From positions 1,292,001 to 1,356,000 of the forward strand of contig NZ_CP074349.1 in NCBI RefSeq assembly GCF_018343775.1: a stretch of 64,000 nt of DNA, written 5' to 3'. Below are positions 22,593 through 31,969 of the stretch, one piece after another. Origin of the DNA: Pseudomonas cichorii. GTDB taxonomy: Bacteria; Pseudomonadota; Gammaproteobacteria; Pseudomonadales; Pseudomonadaceae. The notes below the pieces were generated by a model. It searched no databases, was not told the origin of the DNA, and was given only the letters and a program-made list of their open reading frames with translations. The translations under genes and the position numbers were made by a program. Numbering within the stretch: the first letter of the stretch is position 1; every line of letters begins with the position of its first letter.

Positions 22593-23060
22593 ATGCTGTT
22601 TCTGATCGCCTACATCAGCAGTGTCGTGCTGATCAACTTCGCCTTTTCCACGGCGCCACATCTGGACATCATCTGGTCAGCGTGGGGCGGGCTGGTGTTT
22701 GTGCTGCGCGATATGGTGCAGACCCGTTTCGGCCACGGCGCGATTCTGGCCATGCTGGTGGCATTGCTGCTGTCTTATGTCACCAGCGAGCCGGCCATCG
22801 CGCTGGCCAGCGCCACGGCGTTCGCGGTTTCCGAGTGCATCGACTGGCTGGTGTTCAGCATCACCAGGCGCCCGTTGCATGACCGGCTGTGGATCAGTTC
22901 GGCCCTGAGTATTCCGCTGGACACCTTTATCTTTTTCGGCCTGATCGATGCCTTGACGGCGCCGGTCATCCTGACAGCCCTGGGCTCCAAGTTCGCGGGC
23001 GTGACGGCTGTCTGGCTGATCATGGCCTGGCGTATCCGCAAGAACGCTTGTCCGGGTTGA
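22593..23060 (+). CDS. VUT-family membrane transporter (queuosine-precursor type)
   Basis: The 155-residue protein has about five membrane helices (LIAYISSVVLINFAFS, ILAMLVALLLSYVTSEPAIA, and others). The VUT hallmarks SATAFAVSECIDWLVFS and SIPLDTFIFFGL are present. VUT proteins such as YhhQ import 7-deazaguanine precursors of queuosine; at 155 residues this member is shorter than YhhQ, so its substrate is less certain. ATG 22593 is chosen because it begins the first helix; residues before it in the frame are not membrane-like. No preQ1 riboswitch is visible upstream. Confidence 0.82.
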   Translation: MLFLIAYISSVVLINFAFSTAPHLDIIWSAWGGLVFVLRDMVQTRFGHGAILAMLVALLLSYVTSEPAIALASATAFAVSECIDWLVFSITRRPLHDRLWISSALSIPLDTFIFFGLIDALTAPVILTALGSKFAGVTAVWLIMAWRIRKNACPG

Positions 23061-23162
23061 GCCCCTATTTGCAGGGCTTCGTGGTAAATTGCGCGCCTTT
23101 CTTCAAAGCGGTCGCTCGCATACGGCGGGTTACCATCGATATCTGCTTCACGAGGACCTGAG

Positions 23163-24344
23163 ATGACTCAAATCGGAACTCCACTGTCGCCTACCGCGAC
23201 TCGCGTATTGTTCTGCGGCAGTGGCGAGCTGGGCAAGGAAGTAGTGATCGAGCTGCAACGCCTGGGCGTCGAAGTGATCGCTGTTGACCGTTATGCCGAT
23301 GCGCCTGCCATGCAGGTCGCCCATCGCAGCCATGTGATCAACATGCTGGACGGTGCTGCGCTGCGTGCGGTGGTTGAGGCCGAGAAGCCGCACTTCATCG
23401 TTCCGGAAATCGAAGCCATCGCGACCGCTACCCTGGTCGAGCTTGAGTCCGAAGGTTTCACCGTCATCCCGACGGCCCGTGCTGCGCAACTGACCATGAA
23501 CCGTGAAGGCATTCGTCGTCTGGCTGCCGAAGAACTCAAGCTGCCGACGTCGCCGTACCACTTTGCCGATACCTTCGAGGACTACAGCAACGCGGTCCTG
23601 GACCTGGGCTTCCCTTGCGTGGTCAAGCCGGTCATGAGTTCGTCGGGCAAGGGTCAGAGCCTGCTCAAGACCGCCGATGATATCCAGAAGGCCTGGGACT
23701 ACGCGCAGGAAGGCGGTCGTGCCGGCAAGGGCCGCGTGATCGTGGAAGGTTTTATCGATTTCGATTACGAAATCACACTACTGACCGTACGCCATGTGGG
23801 CGGCACCACGTTCTGTGCGCCGGTTGGTCATCGCCAGGAGAAGGGCGACTATCAGGAGTCCTGGCAGCCACAGGCCATGAGCCCGGTTGCACTGGCCGAG
23901 TCCGAGCGCGTTGCCAAGGCGGTGACCGAGGCGTTGGGCGGTCGCGGTATCTTTGGTGTCGAGTTGTTCATCAAGGGTGATCAGGTATGGTTCAGCGAAG
24001 TGTCGCCGCGCCCGCATGACACTGGTCTGGTAACCCTGATTTCCCAGGACCTGTCTCAGTTCGCACTGCATGCCCGCGCTATTCTGGGCCTGCCTGTACC
24101 GTTGATCCGTCAGTTCGGGCCATCGGCTTCGTCGGTGATTCTGGTTGAAGGTCAGTCCACACAAACCGCTTTCGCCAACCTGGGTGCTGCACTGGCCGAG
24201 CCGGATACGGCTTTGCGTCTGTTTGGCAAGCCTGAAGTCAACGGCCAGCGACGCATGGGCGTAGCCCTGGCCCGTGATGAGTCCATCGAAGCCGCCCGCG
24301 CCAAGGCGACCCGTGCTTCGGCGGCGGTAAACGTCATCCTGTAA
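23163..24344 (+). CDS. purT: Formate-dependent phosphoribosylglycinamide formyltransferase
   Basis: PurT makes FGAR from GAR with formate and ATP, the folate-independent step three of purine synthesis. The 393-residue ATP-grasp enzyme shows [32 protein letters not shown] (ATP loop), [19 protein letters not shown] and [16 protein letters not shown] (metal-binding Glu). Full length for the family. The ribosome binding site is ACGAGGACC, and the gene stands alone between the VUT gene and a REP hairpin. Confidence 0.97.
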   Translation: MTQIGTPLSPTATRVLFCGSGELGKEVVIELQRLGVEVIAVDRYADAPAMQVAHRSHVINMLDGAALRAVVEAEKPHFIVPEIEAIATATLVELESEGFTVIPTARAAQLTMNREGIRRLAAEELKLPTSPYHFADTFEDYSNAVLDLGFPCVVKPVMSSSGKGQSLLKTADDIQKAWDYAQEGGRAGKGRVIVEGFIDFDYEITLLTVRHVGGTTFCAPVGHRQEKGDYQESWQPQAMSPVALAESERVAKAVTEALGGRGIFGVELFIKGDQVWFSEVSPRPHDTGLVTLISQDLSQFALHARAILGLPVPLIRQFGPSASSVILVEGQSTQTAFANLGAALAEPDTALRLFGKPEVNGQRRMGVALARDESIEAARAKATRASAAVNVIL

Positions 24345-24353
24345 CTGCTCTGT

Positions 24354-24402
24354 GTGGGAGCGAATTCATTCGCGAAGACTTCGCGAATAAATTCGCTCCT
24401 AC
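24354..24402. repeat. REP inverted pair (GCGAATTCATTCGCG type)
   Basis: Two 23-base arms (24354-24376 and 24380-24402), identical but for two positions, are separated by only GAC. They form a long hairpin between the convergent purT and MFS genes. The arms share the core GCGAATTCATTCGCGAA with three other sites in this window. It probably doubles as a bidirectional terminator. Confidence 0.85.
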
Positions 24403-24410
24403 TGCTTTCT

Positions 24411-25721
24411 TCAGAGTTCTCTGTCTCTCGTCTCTTTCAGGCACAGCACAGCCAGCAGGCTGATCAGTGCTGCTGCCGACACATACCCGCCAACCCAGCT
24501 CAAGCCGCCCATCGCCACCAGTTTCTGTGCAAAGAACGGGGCGACGGATGCGCCGACGATTCCGCCCAGGTTATAGGCTGCCGATGCGCCGGTGTAACGT
24601 ACCTGGGTCGGGAACAGTTCCGGCAACAGTGCGCCCATGGGGGCGAAGGTCACGCCCATCAGGAACAGCTCGATACACAGGAACAGCGCAACACCCCAGG
24701 TCGTGCCGTGGGTGAGCAGCGGTTCCATGAGAAAGCCCGAGAGAATCGCCAGTACACCGCCGACAATCAGCACCGGCTTGCGCCCGAAGCGATCGCTTGC
24801 CCAGGCCGAAAGAGGCGTGGCCGCCGCCATGAACAGCACCGCAAAGCACAGCAGGCCCAGAAAGGTTTCCCGGCTATAGCCCAGGGTCGACACCCCATAA
24901 CTCAGGGAGAAGACCGTCGAGATATAGAACAGCGCGTAGCACACGACCATTGAGGCGGCACCCAGCAGCATCGGTTTCCAGTGCTGGCTGAAGGTTTCCA
25001 CGATCGGCATCTTGACCCGTTCATGGCGTGCGACGGCTTTGGCGAAGACCGGTGTTTCTTCCAGTTTCAGGCGTACATACAGGCCGACCATGACCAGCGC
25101 GGCGCTGAGCAGGAAGGGAATCCGCCAGCCCCACGAGCGGAATTGCTCGTCGCTGAGTGTCAGCGCCAGTGCCAGAAACAGGCCGTTGGCTGCCAGAAAA
25201 CCAATGGATGGCCCCAGTTGCGGGAACATGCCGAACCAGGCTCGTTTGCCTTTGGGCGCATTTTCAGTCGCCAGCAGCGCGGCGCCACCCCATTCGCCGC
25301 CAAGCCCCAGGCCCTGGCCGAAGCGTAGCAGGCAGAGAATGATCGGTGCCCAGGCTCCGATGGTCGCGTAGCCGGGCAGCACGCCAATCAAGGTGGTGCA
25401 GACACCCATCAGCAGTAATGAGGCGACCAGCGTCGACTTGCGTCCGATACGGTCGCCGAAATGGCCGAACAGTGCCGACCCCAGCGGACGAGCGAGGAAG
25501 GCGATGCCGAAGGTCAGAAATGACGACAGCATCTGGGCGGTGCCGGAGGTCTGCGGAAAAAACACCGGGCCGATCACCAGTGCCGCAGCCGTGGCGTAGA
25601 CGTAAAAGTCGTAGAACTCGATGGCGGTGCCAATGAAACTGGCGGTTGCAACGCGGGTTGGCGAGTTGGTGGGGGGTGTTTGGGTGTCGTCGTTTTCGCT
25701 GAGAGTAGCGGTGCTGGTCAT
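24411..25721 (-). CDS. MFS transporter, metabolite:H+ symporter (MHS) family
   Basis: This 436-residue inner-membrane symporter has 12 predicted helices. The MHS/MFS loop motif GHFGDRIGRKSTL follows helix 2, and WASDRFGRKPVL is the second-half copy. GEWGGAALLATENAPKGKR after helix 4 is typical of ProP/ShiA/KgtP-like transporters. The substrate is unknown (a carboxylate or betaine is usual). I chose ATG 25721, preceded by AGGGATATCCGC; ATG 25742 is a possible alternative. It converges with purT across a REP pair and is probably monocistronic. Confidence 0.9.
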   Translation of the reverse strand: MTSTATLSENDDTQTPPTNSPTRVATASFIGTAIEFYDFYVYATAAALVIGPVFFPQTSGTAQMLSSFLTFGIAFLARPLGSALFGHFGDRIGRKSTLVASLLLMGVCTTLIGVLPGYATIGAWAPIILCLLRFGQGLGLGGEWGGAALLATENAPKGKRAWFGMFPQLGPSIGFLAANGLFLALALTLSDEQFRSWGWRIPFLLSAALVMVGLYVRLKLEETPVFAKAVARHERVKMPIVETFSQHWKPMLLGAASMVVCYALFYISTVFSLSYGVSTLGYSRETFLGLLCFAVLFMAAATPLSAWASDRFGRKPVLIVGGVLAILSGFLMEPLLTHGTTWGVALFLCIELFLMGVTFAPMGALLPELFPTQVRYTGASAAYNLGGIVGASVAPFFAQKLVAMGGLSWVGGYVSAAALISLLAVLCLKETRDREL

Positions 25722-26007
25722 GCGGATATCCCTGACAGTCATCTTGCCTGCGGTGCGTGGCGCGCAGCGGCAAATGTTCATTCTTGTGATTGTGGGCGCA
25801 GCGCTGATCAGATTGGCCCGGTTGGGCTGGAGGGCAATGGCAGCGCTCGTGGATGGGAGCGTGTCATGAAAGGTGCGAGTCGTTCAGGCTGAATGACTGG
25901 CCGTCTGCGCTGGGTGCGGGTAGCACGCGCTACGGCTGGCTGGGTAAGCGAAGCAATTATAGGAAGGGCTTCGCTTGCGAAACAAGTGGCAACATCTTGC
26001 GGGCTGT
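25722..26007. other. Intergenic region upstream of the MFS gene, with one hairpin
   Basis: These 286 bases hold a perfect 9-bp inverted repeat (AAGCGAAGC 25946-25954 / GCTTCGCTT 25968-25976). It is 32 bases past the stop of the CorC-type gene and may end the ccsA/corC-like operon. A minus-strand TATAATT lies in the loop. I see no gene. Confidence 0.35.
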
Positions 26008-27252
26008 TTACTTGAAAACCAGGCTTGGAGCGTTTTGCCACATCAAGACCCGCTTCACGCGATTGTCCTCGGTTTCCAGGATTTCCAGCCGGTAAGGGCC
26101 GATTTTCAGGCAGACCGGACCTTCGGGGATGGTTTCCAGGGCTTCGGTGACCAGACCGTTCAGGGTCTTGGGGCCGTCGGAAGGCAGATGCCAGCCCAGG
26201 CTCTTGTTCAGTTCGCGAATCGACGCAGCGCCTTCCACTTCAAGGCGACCGTCCGCCTGACGGGTGACGTGGGGATTGTTGAGGCTTTGTTCGTTCTCGA
26301 ATTCGCCGACGATCTCTTCGAGGATGTCTTCCAGGCTGACGATGCCGAGTACTTCGCCATACTCGTCCACCACCACACCGAGCCGACGCTGCTGCTTGTG
26401 GAAGTTCAGCAGTTGCAACTGCAGTGGCGTGCTTTCGGGCACGAAGTAAGGTTCGTAGCAGACAGCCAGTAATTGTTCCTTGGTCAGCTCTGCCTTGGGC
26501 AGCAGGTGGCTGATCTGGCGGGTGTTGAGGACGCCCTGCACCTGATTGATGTCGTTGTGATAGACCGGCAGGCGAGTGTGTCGGGAAATGATCAGGCGTT
26601 CGATGATCTGTTCGATGGGGTCGTCGAGGTTGACGCCGTCCACTTCGTTGCGTGGTATCAGAATGTCATTGACCGTGATGCTGTCCAGGGCGTGGATGCC
26701 CGACAGCACATTGGCCCGTGGATGATGTTCCTGTACGCCGTCATGACCGGATTTCTGGGAGGTATCATCCAGATCATGATCCAGGCCTGTCACCTTGCGA
26801 ACGCCGAAAAGGCGCAACAGGTATTTGGCAATCGTGCTGAAAACGCAGGCCAGCGGCCAGACGATCTTCATTGGAATGCGCAGTGTCCCGTTGCCCAGCA
26901 ATAGCGTGGCGACAGGGTAGCGGGCAGCAAGACGACGCGGGATAAGTTCGGCAAAGACCAGCATGGCTGCGGCGGTGATGAGCCACGCGATAGTCGGGCC
27001 GTTATATAGCCAGCTATTGACGGCGACCAGTGTGGCGATGACGGTGATCAGGGTTTTGATCAGCGTATTGCTCAGGATCAGGCTGTTGAGCTCGAAAGCC
27101 AGTTCGGGAAAGGCCGCGGCTTCGTTGGGGCGCTTGCCGACGCGCAAGGTCTTGAGCAGATGATGAGCGGTCTCGACTGCGGTCAGCAGACCGGACCAGA
27201 GCATCAGCAGGGTCAGCACACCCAGAAGTGGGCCGAGGGGCAGATTATCCAT
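26008..27252 (-). CDS. CNNM/CorC-HlyC family transporter-associated protein
   Basis: This 414-residue inner-membrane protein consists of a DUF21 membrane domain (to about 140), a CBS pair (about 195-320) and a CorC_HlyC domain. The membrane part contains FAELIPRRLAARYP. The CBS pair shows MSITVNDILIPR-like ITVNDILIPRNEVDGV and GVVVDEYGEVLGIVSLEDI. The C-terminal domain shows GRLEVEGAASIRELN. The family is linked to Mg2+/Co2+ efflux. It starts 12 bases after the ccsA-like gene and is in operon with it, a conserved pairing next to ffh in Pseudomonas. Confidence 0.93.
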   Translation of the reverse strand: MDNLPLGPLLGVLTLLMLWSGLLTAVETAHHLLKTLRVGKRPNEAAAFPELAFELNSLILSNTLIKTLITVIATLVAVNSWLYNGPTIAWLITAAAMLVFAELIPRRLAARYPVATLLLGNGTLRIPMKIVWPLACVFSTIAKYLLRLFGVRKVTGLDHDLDDTSQKSGHDGVQEHHPRANVLSGIHALDSITVNDILIPRNEVDGVNLDDPIEQIIERLIISRHTRLPVYHNDINQVQGVLNTRQISHLLPKAELTKEQLLAVCYEPYFVPESTPLQLQLLNFHKQQRRLGVVVDEYGEVLGIVSLEDILEEIVGEFENEQSLNNPHVTRQADGRLEVEGAASIRELNKSLGWHLPSDGPKTLNGLVTEALETIPEGPVCLKIGPYRLEILETEDNRVKRVLMWQNAPSLVFK

Positions 27253-27264
27253 GATCGACGCCCG

Positions 27265-28077
27265 TCAGATATGCAGAATGAATTCACGTACCAGCTTGCT
27301 GCCGAAATAGGCCAGCATCAGCAGGCAGAAGCCGCCCAGAGTCCAGCGAATGGCTTTGTGCCCGCGCCAGCCGAGACGGTTGCGCCCCCACAGCAGAACG
27401 CTGAACACCACCCAGGCCAGGCAGGCGAGCAGGGTCTTGTGTACCAGATGCTGGGCAAACAGGTTCTCAACGAACACCCAGCCGGAAATCAGCGACAGCG
27501 ACAGCAGGGTCCAGCCGGCCCAGAGGAAGCCGAACAGCAGGCTTTCCATGGTTTGCAGTGGCGGGAAGTTCTTGATCAGCCCGGAAGGATGCTTGTTCTT
27601 GAGCTGGTGATCCTGCAGCAGCAACAGCAGCGCCTGGAAGACCGCGATGGTGAACATGCCGTACGCCAGGATGGAAAGCAGGATGTGGCTGAGAATGCCC
27701 GGCTCTTCAATGATCGGCTGTACGGTGCCGCTCGGGGCGTATTGGGCCAGCAGGGCGGTGATCATGCCCAGCGGGAACAGCAGCACCAGCAGGTTTTCCA
27801 CGGGAATTCGCGTGGTGGCGATCAGGGTCAGGGCGATGACTGACACGGCGATCAGACTGGCTGAGTTGAAGAAGTCCAGCCCCAGGCCTGCCGGGCGCAT
27901 CAGTTGGGAATAAAGGCCGATGGCATGGGCAATGACGGCCAGGGTGCCGAGCAGTACAAGCAGCCGCTTGTCGGGTTTGGCGGTCTGGTTCAGGCGTACG
28001 CCCTGATAGACGGTCGCAGCGGCATAGAGGCTGGCGGCGGCGAGGCTTGAAAGAAGACTGGGTGTTAGAGGGAACAT
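27265..28077 (-). CDS. CcsA/YpjD-type cytochrome c assembly membrane protein
   Basis: The 270-residue protein has about eight membrane helices. The family signature region contains GILSHILLSILAYGMFTIA and WTLLSLSLISGWVFVENLF, with His residues (SH, AQHLVHKTLL) in positions used for heme handling by CcsA/HemX proteins. No WGxW-like heme motif is obvious, so an actual role in cytochrome maturation is uncertain. ATG 28077 follows AGGATCT. Divergent from ffh and upstream of the CorC-type gene. Confidence 0.88.
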   Translation of the reverse strand: MFPLTPSLLSSLAAASLYAAATVYQGVRLNQTAKPDKRLLVLLGTLAVIAHAIGLYSQLMRPAGLGLDFFNSASLIAVSVIALTLIATTRIPVENLLVLLFPLGMITALLAQYAPSGTVQPIIEEPGILSHILLSILAYGMFTIAVFQALLLLLQDHQLKNKHPSGLIKNFPPLQTMESLLFGFLWAGWTLLSLSLISGWVFVENLFAQHLVHKTLLACLAWVVFSVLLWGRNRLGWRGHKAIRWTLGGFCLLMLAYFGSKLVREFILHI

Positions 28078-28161
28078 AGATCCTGAAGGACGAGCCCGAA
28101 AGACGCTGAGTTTGGCATAGAACCGACATTTCACGAAAGACTACATAAGCAGTCAGCGTGG

Positions 28162-28190
28162 TGTCAGTTCCGCAGAGTCTTCGCTATAAT
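28162..28190 (+). promoter_or_regulatory. Sigma-70 promoter of ffh
   Basis: A consensus TATAAT at 28185-28190 follows TGTCAG (28162-28167) at 17-base spacing, about 95 bases upstream of the ffh start, in the divergent region with the ccsA-like gene. Confidence 0.6.
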
Positions 28191-28286
28191 CCGCGACCTG
28201 CTCAAGCCGAAGGCTCGCCGAGCGCCATTTTATTGCGGGCCGGGCCGCATCAACCGGGGTTCGACCAGAGCCTGAAAGGATCGCGC

Positions 28287-29663
28287 ATGTTTGAAAACCT
28301 TACCGACCGCCTCTCGCAGACGCTGCGCCACGTAACTGGCAAGGCCAAGCTGACCGAGGACAACATCAAAGATACCCTGCGCGAAGTGCGCATGGCTTTG
28401 CTCGAAGCCGATGTCGCCCTGCCGGTGGTCAAGGACTTCGTCAATAGCGTCAAGGAGCGTGCCGTCGGCACCGAGGTGTCGCGCAGCCTGACACCGGGTC
28501 AGGCGTTCGTGAAGATCGTTCAGGCCGAACTCGAAAGCCTGATGGGTGCGGCCAACGAAGACCTGGTGCTTAACGTCACGCCTCCGGCGGTCGTGTTGAT
28601 GGCCGGTTTGCAGGGGGCGGGTAAAACCACCACTGCTGGCAAACTTGCTCGCTTCCTTAAAGAGCGCAAGAAGAAAACCGTGATGGTCGTGTCGGTGGAC
28701 GTCTATCGTCCTGCGGCCATCAAGCAGCTTGAAACCCTGGCCAATGATATCGGCGTGACTTTCTTCGCTTCCGATATCAGCCAGAAGCCTGTGGATATAG
28801 CTCAGGCTGCCATCCGCGAAGCCAGACTCAAGTTCATCGATGTCGTGATCGTCGACACCGCCGGTCGCCTGCACGTCGATGCCGAGATGATGACCGAGAT
28901 CCAGGCGTTGCATGCCGAGGTGAAGCCGGCTGAAACCCTGTTCGTGGTCGATGCCATGACCGGTCAGGATGCGGCCAACACCGCCAAGGCGTTCGGCGAT
29001 GCGCTGCCGCTGACCGGTGTGGTTCTTACCAAGGTCGATGGCGATGCTCGCGGCGGTGCTGCATTGTCGGTGCGTGCGATTACCGGCAAGCCGATCAAGT
29101 TCATCGGTATGGGGGAGAAGAGCGAAGCTCTGGAGCCGTTCCACCCGGATCGTATCGCGTCGCGAATTCTCGGCATGGGCGACGTCCTCAGCCTTATCGA
29201 GCAGGCCGAGCAGACTCTGGATAAAGAGAAAGCCGACAAACTGGCCAAGAAGCTCAAGAAGGGCAAGGGCTTCGACCTCGAAGATTTCCGCGATCAGTTG
29301 CAACAGATGAAGAGTATGGGCGGCCTTGGCGGCCTCATGGACAAACTGCCCAGTATCGGTGGCATGAACATTTCTCAGATGGGCAATGCCCAGGGCGTGG
29401 CCGAGAAGCAGTTCAAGCAGATGGAAGCCATCATCAACTCGATGACGCCGGCCGAGCGTCGTGACCCGGATCTGATCAGCGGTTCGCGCAAACGCCGTAT
29501 CGCCATCGGTTCGGGTACTCAGGTTCAGGACATCGGGCGTCTGATCAAGCAGCACAAGCAGATGCAGAAGATGATGAAGAAATTCTCCGCCAAGGGCGGT
29601 ATGGCAAAAATGATGCGCGGCATGGGTGGAATGTTCCCTGGCGGCGGCATGCCAAAAATGTGA
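28287..29663 (+). CDS. ffh: Signal recognition particle GTPase Ffh
   Basis: Ffh binds signal sequences and 4.5S RNA and targets ribosomes to FtsY at the membrane. The 458-residue protein has an N domain (MFENLTDRLSQTLRHVTGK). The G domain shows GLQGAGKTTTAGKLA, DVYRPAA, DTAGRL and TKVDGDARGG. The Met-rich M domain (from about 320) contains QMKSMGGLGGLMDKLP and the RNA-binding RRDPDLISGSRKRRIAIGSG. ATG 28287 is fixed by GAAAGGATCGCGC upstream. Full length for the family. Confidence 0.98.
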   Translation: MFENLTDRLSQTLRHVTGKAKLTEDNIKDTLREVRMALLEADVALPVVKDFVNSVKERAVGTEVSRSLTPGQAFVKIVQAELESLMGAANEDLVLNVTPPAVVLMAGLQGAGKTTTAGKLARFLKERKKKTVMVVSVDVYRPAAIKQLETLANDIGVTFFASDISQKPVDIAQAAIREARLKFIDVVIVDTAGRLHVDAEMMTEIQALHAEVKPAETLFVVDAMTGQDAANTAKAFGDALPLTGVVLTKVDGDARGGAALSVRAITGKPIKFIGMGEKSEALEPFHPDRIASRILGMGDVLSLIEQAEQTLDKEKADKLAKKLKKGKGFDLEDFRDQLQQMKSMGGLGGLMDKLPSIGGMNISQMGNAQGVAEKQFKQMEAIINSMTPAERRDPDLISGSRKRRIAIGSGTQVQDIGRLIKQHKQMQKMMKKFSAKGGMAKMMRGMGGMFPGGGMPKM

Positions 29664-29670
29664 TTGCGTC

Positions 29671-29762
29671 GCGCGCAAGAGGCTTTGCGCGCATTCAATT
29701 CTGGAGGCCTGGCCTCCAGCAATCCCGCGTCATGCGGGACTCAACCTGCTGTCTCACGACAG
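29671..29762 (+). other. Four consecutive hairpins between ffh and rpsP
   Basis: Four small stems follow each other after the ffh stop. GCGCGCAA / TTGCGCGC is at 29671-29692. CTGGAGGCC / GGCCTCCAG, with one base between, is at 29701-29719. TCCCGC / GCGGGA is at 29723-29739, and CTGTC / GACAG at 29749-29762. The first could end the ffh transcript. None has a strong T-run, so they may instead be RNA processing or stability elements. Confidence 0.5.
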
Positions 29763-29811
29763 TTTCATTGCAAATCTGGATGGCACGCCGGCCTGCGCCG
29801 GAAAAAGTCAT

Positions 29812-29839
29812 TTGCAAAAGTCGGGATATTCCTTAGAAT
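29812..29839 (+). promoter_or_regulatory. Sigma-70 promoter of the rpsP operon
   Basis: TTGCAA (29812-29817) and TAGAAT (29834-29839), spaced by 16 bases, lie about 70 bases upstream of rpsP. The G/C-rich stretch after the -10 (GCGGCC) is like the stringent-type discriminators of ribosomal promoters. Confidence 0.6.
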
Positions 29840-29911
29840 ATGCGGCCTTTCGGGCACCCATGCCCGCTGTGCATCTTAGATTTGCAGCACCGACTACAGG
29901 AACGATGTTCA

Positions 29912-30169
29912 ATGCTAACCATCCGTCTTGCCCTTGGCGGCTCCAAAAAGCGCCCGTTTTACCACCTGACCGTAACCGACAGCCGCAACGCTCGTGACGG
30001 TTCTCACAAAGAACAAATCGGTTTCTTCAACCCGATTGCTCGTGGTCAGGAAGTTCGTCTGTCCGTCAACGAAGAACGCCTGAACTACTGGCTGGGCGTT
30101 GGCGCTCAGACTTCCGAGCGCGTTGCCCAGTTGATCAAAGAGCACAACAAGGCTAAGGCCGCGGCCTGA
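29912..30169 (+). CDS. rpsP: Ribosomal protein S16
   Basis: This 85-residue small-subunit protein ([40 protein letters not shown]) binds 16S rRNA during 30S assembly. Full length for the family. It is first gene of the rpsP-rimM-trmD-rplS operon, with a promoter 70 bases upstream and a 5-base gap to rimM. Confidence 0.98.
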   Translation: MLTIRLALGGSKKRPFYHLTVTDSRNARDGSHKEQIGFFNPIARGQEVRLSVNEERLNYWLGVGAQTSERVAQLIKEHNKAKAAA

Positions 30170-30174
30170 AACCT

Positions 30175-30714
30175 ATGAATGCGACGCCTGCATCTGCCGA
30201 CGATCTGATCGTCATAGGCAAGATTTTCTCGGTTCATGGCGTTCGCGGCGAAGTGAAGGTTTATTCCTTTACGGATCCGATTGATAACCTGCTGGACTAC
30301 ACGACCTGGACGCTGCGGCGCGAAGGGCGGGTGGAAAAACAGGTCGAGCTGGTCAGCGGACGCTTGCAAGGCAAGTTCCTGGTCGCAAAGCTCAAGGGGC
30401 TCGATGATCGCGACGAAGCTCGTCTTCTGTCCGGTTGCGAAATCTGCGTGCAGCGTAGCCTGTTCCCTGATCTGGACGATGGCGAGTACTACTGGTACCA
30501 GCTTGAAGGCCTGAAGGTCATCGACACGCTCGGGCAATTGCTCGGCAAGATCGATCACCTGCTTGAAACCGGCTCGAACGATGTAATGGTGGTCAAGCCC
30601 TGCGCGGGCAGTCTGGATGATCGCGAGCGTCTGTTGCCCTATACGGAGCAATGCGTGCTGGCAATCGACCTTGACGCCGGCGAGATGAAGGTGGATTGGG
30701 ATGCGGACTTCTGA
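30175..30714 (+). CDS. rimM: Ribosome maturation factor RimM
   Basis: RimM helps 16S rRNA processing and 30S head assembly and binds S19. The 179-residue protein has the N-terminal domain [23 protein letters not shown] (shortened core [10 protein letters not shown]) and the PRC barrel beginning [13 protein letters not shown] and ending [17 protein letters not shown]. The acidic C-terminus (MKVDWDADF) is usual in Pseudomonas. It sits five bases from each neighbour in the ribosomal operon. Confidence 0.97.
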   Translation: MNATPASADDLIVIGKIFSVHGVRGEVKVYSFTDPIDNLLDYTTWTLRREGRVEKQVELVSGRLQGKFLVAKLKGLDDRDEARLLSGCEICVQRSLFPDLDDGEYYWYQLEGLKVIDTLGQLLGKIDHLLETGSNDVMVVKPCAGSLDDRERLLPYTEQCVLAIDLDAGEMKVDWDADF

Positions 30715-30719
30715 ATGCC

Positions 30720-31472
30720 ATGGCTAGCCTACGCATAGAAGTCATCAGTTTGTTCCCGGAGATGTTTTCCGCCATCAGCGAATACGGCATTACCAGCCGT
30801 GCGGTGAAACAGGGGCTCTTGCAGCTCACTTGTTGGAATCCGCGGGACTACACCACTGATCGTCATCACACTGTGGATGATCGCCCATTTGGCGGTGGTC
30901 CGGGCATGGTGATGAAGATCAAGCCTCTTGAGGATGCTCTGGTTCAGGCCAGGCAGGCTGCAGGAGATGCGGCGAAGGTAATTTACCTGTCGCCACAAGG
31001 CCGCAAGCTGAATCAGTCTGCGGTGCGCGAACTGGCGCAGGAGGAAGCGATTATCCTCATCGCCGGTCGTTATGAAGGCATTGACGAGCGTTTTATTGAT
31101 GCTCATGTCGATGAAGAGTGGTCGATTGGCGACTATGTATTGTCCGGTGGCGAGCTACCGGCAATGGTGCTGATCGACGCGGTTACGCGACTGCTGCCTG
31201 GAGCTTTAGGGCATGTGGACTCCGCGGAGGAAGATTCCTTCACGGACGGTCTGCTGGATTGCCCGCACTACACCCGACCTGAGGTGTATGCGGATCAGCG
31301 TGTTCCCGACGTGTTGCTAAGTGGCAATCACGCGCACATCCGGCGTTGGCGTTTACAGCAGTCCCTTGGGCGGACCTATGAACGACGCGCCGATCTTCTG
31401 GAAAGCCGCTCGCTTTCTGGAGAAGAGAAGAAGCTGCTGGCGGAATACATCCGCGAGCGGGACGATAGTTAA
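30720..31472 (+). CDS. trmD: tRNA (guanine-N1)-methyltransferase TrmD
   Basis: TrmD makes m1G37 in tRNAs with S-adenosylmethionine, preventing +1 frameshifts. The 250-residue SPOUT enzyme shows the trefoil-knot motifs [22 protein letters not shown] and [12 protein letters not shown], and [14 protein letters not shown] near the start. ATG 30720 ([16 protein letters not shown]) is the family start. It lies in the ribosomal operon with 44 bases to rplS. Confidence 0.97.
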   Translation: MASLRIEVISLFPEMFSAISEYGITSRAVKQGLLQLTCWNPRDYTTDRHHTVDDRPFGGGPGMVMKIKPLEDALVQARQAAGDAAKVIYLSPQGRKLNQSAVRELAQEEAIILIAGRYEGIDERFIDAHVDEEWSIGDYVLSGGELPAMVLIDAVTRLLPGALGHVDSAEEDSFTDGLLDCPHYTRPEVYADQRVPDVLLSGNHAHIRRWRLQQSLGRTYERRADLLESRSLSGEEKKLLAEYIRERDDS

Positions 31473-31516
31473 CGTATCGATGGTCGATCCAGACGGATTA
31501 CCTTAGGAGCACCAGC

Positions 31517-31867
31517 ATGACTAACAAAATCATTCTTGCCCTCGAAGCAGAGCAGATGACCAAAGAAATCCCTACCTTTGCCCCAGGCGATACCATCGTC
31601 GTTCAGGTGAAAGTAAAGGAAGGCGATCGCGCGCGTCTGCAAGCGTTTGAAGGCGTTGTAATCGCCAAGCGTAACCGTGGCGTGAACAGTGCTTTCACTG
31701 TTCGTAAAATCTCCAACGGTGTTGGCGTTGAGCGTACTTTCCAGACCTACAGCCCGCAAATCGACAGCCTGGCTGTGAAACGTCGCGGCGACGTTCGCAA
31801 GGCCAAACTGTACTACCTGCGTGACCTGTCCGGTAAAGCAGCTCGCATCAAAGAAAAACTGTCCTGA
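31517..31867 (+). CDS. rplS: Ribosomal protein L19
   Basis: This 116-residue large-subunit protein lies at the 30S-50S interface ([40 protein letters not shown]). It has a TAGGAGCACCAGC ribosome binding site and ends the rpsP-rimM-trmD-rplS operon at a strong terminator. Confidence 0.98.
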   Translation: MTNKIILALEAEQMTKEIPTFAPGDTIVVQVKVKEGDRARLQAFEGVVIAKRNRGVNSAFTVRKISNGVGVERTFQTYSPQIDSLAVKRRGDVRKAKLYYLRDLSGKAARIKEKLS

Positions 31868-31885
31868 TACAGTCTTTCGATGCAT

Positions 31886-31913
31886 AAAAAAGCAGCCTTC
31901 GGGCTGCTTTTTT
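31886..31913 (+). terminator. Intrinsic terminator after rplS
   Basis: A stem AAAAAAGCAGCC / GGCTGCTTTTTT with a TTCG tetraloop, 18 bases after the rplS stop. It is textbook in form, and the A-tract on the upstream arm would also allow minus-strand termination. Confidence 0.92.
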
Positions 31914-31969
31914 GTTGTGTGTCGTTTAATCATGCAACTCATCTGTCGCCACACGGCTTACGAGTGAAA

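Noticed and set aside
23061..23162. Possible ZTP (pfl-type) riboswitch upstream of purT
   Set aside because: purT can be a ZTP target, and GGCGGG words occur, but I could not find the conserved pairs of motifs or a pseudoknot arrangement. A covariance search would settle it.
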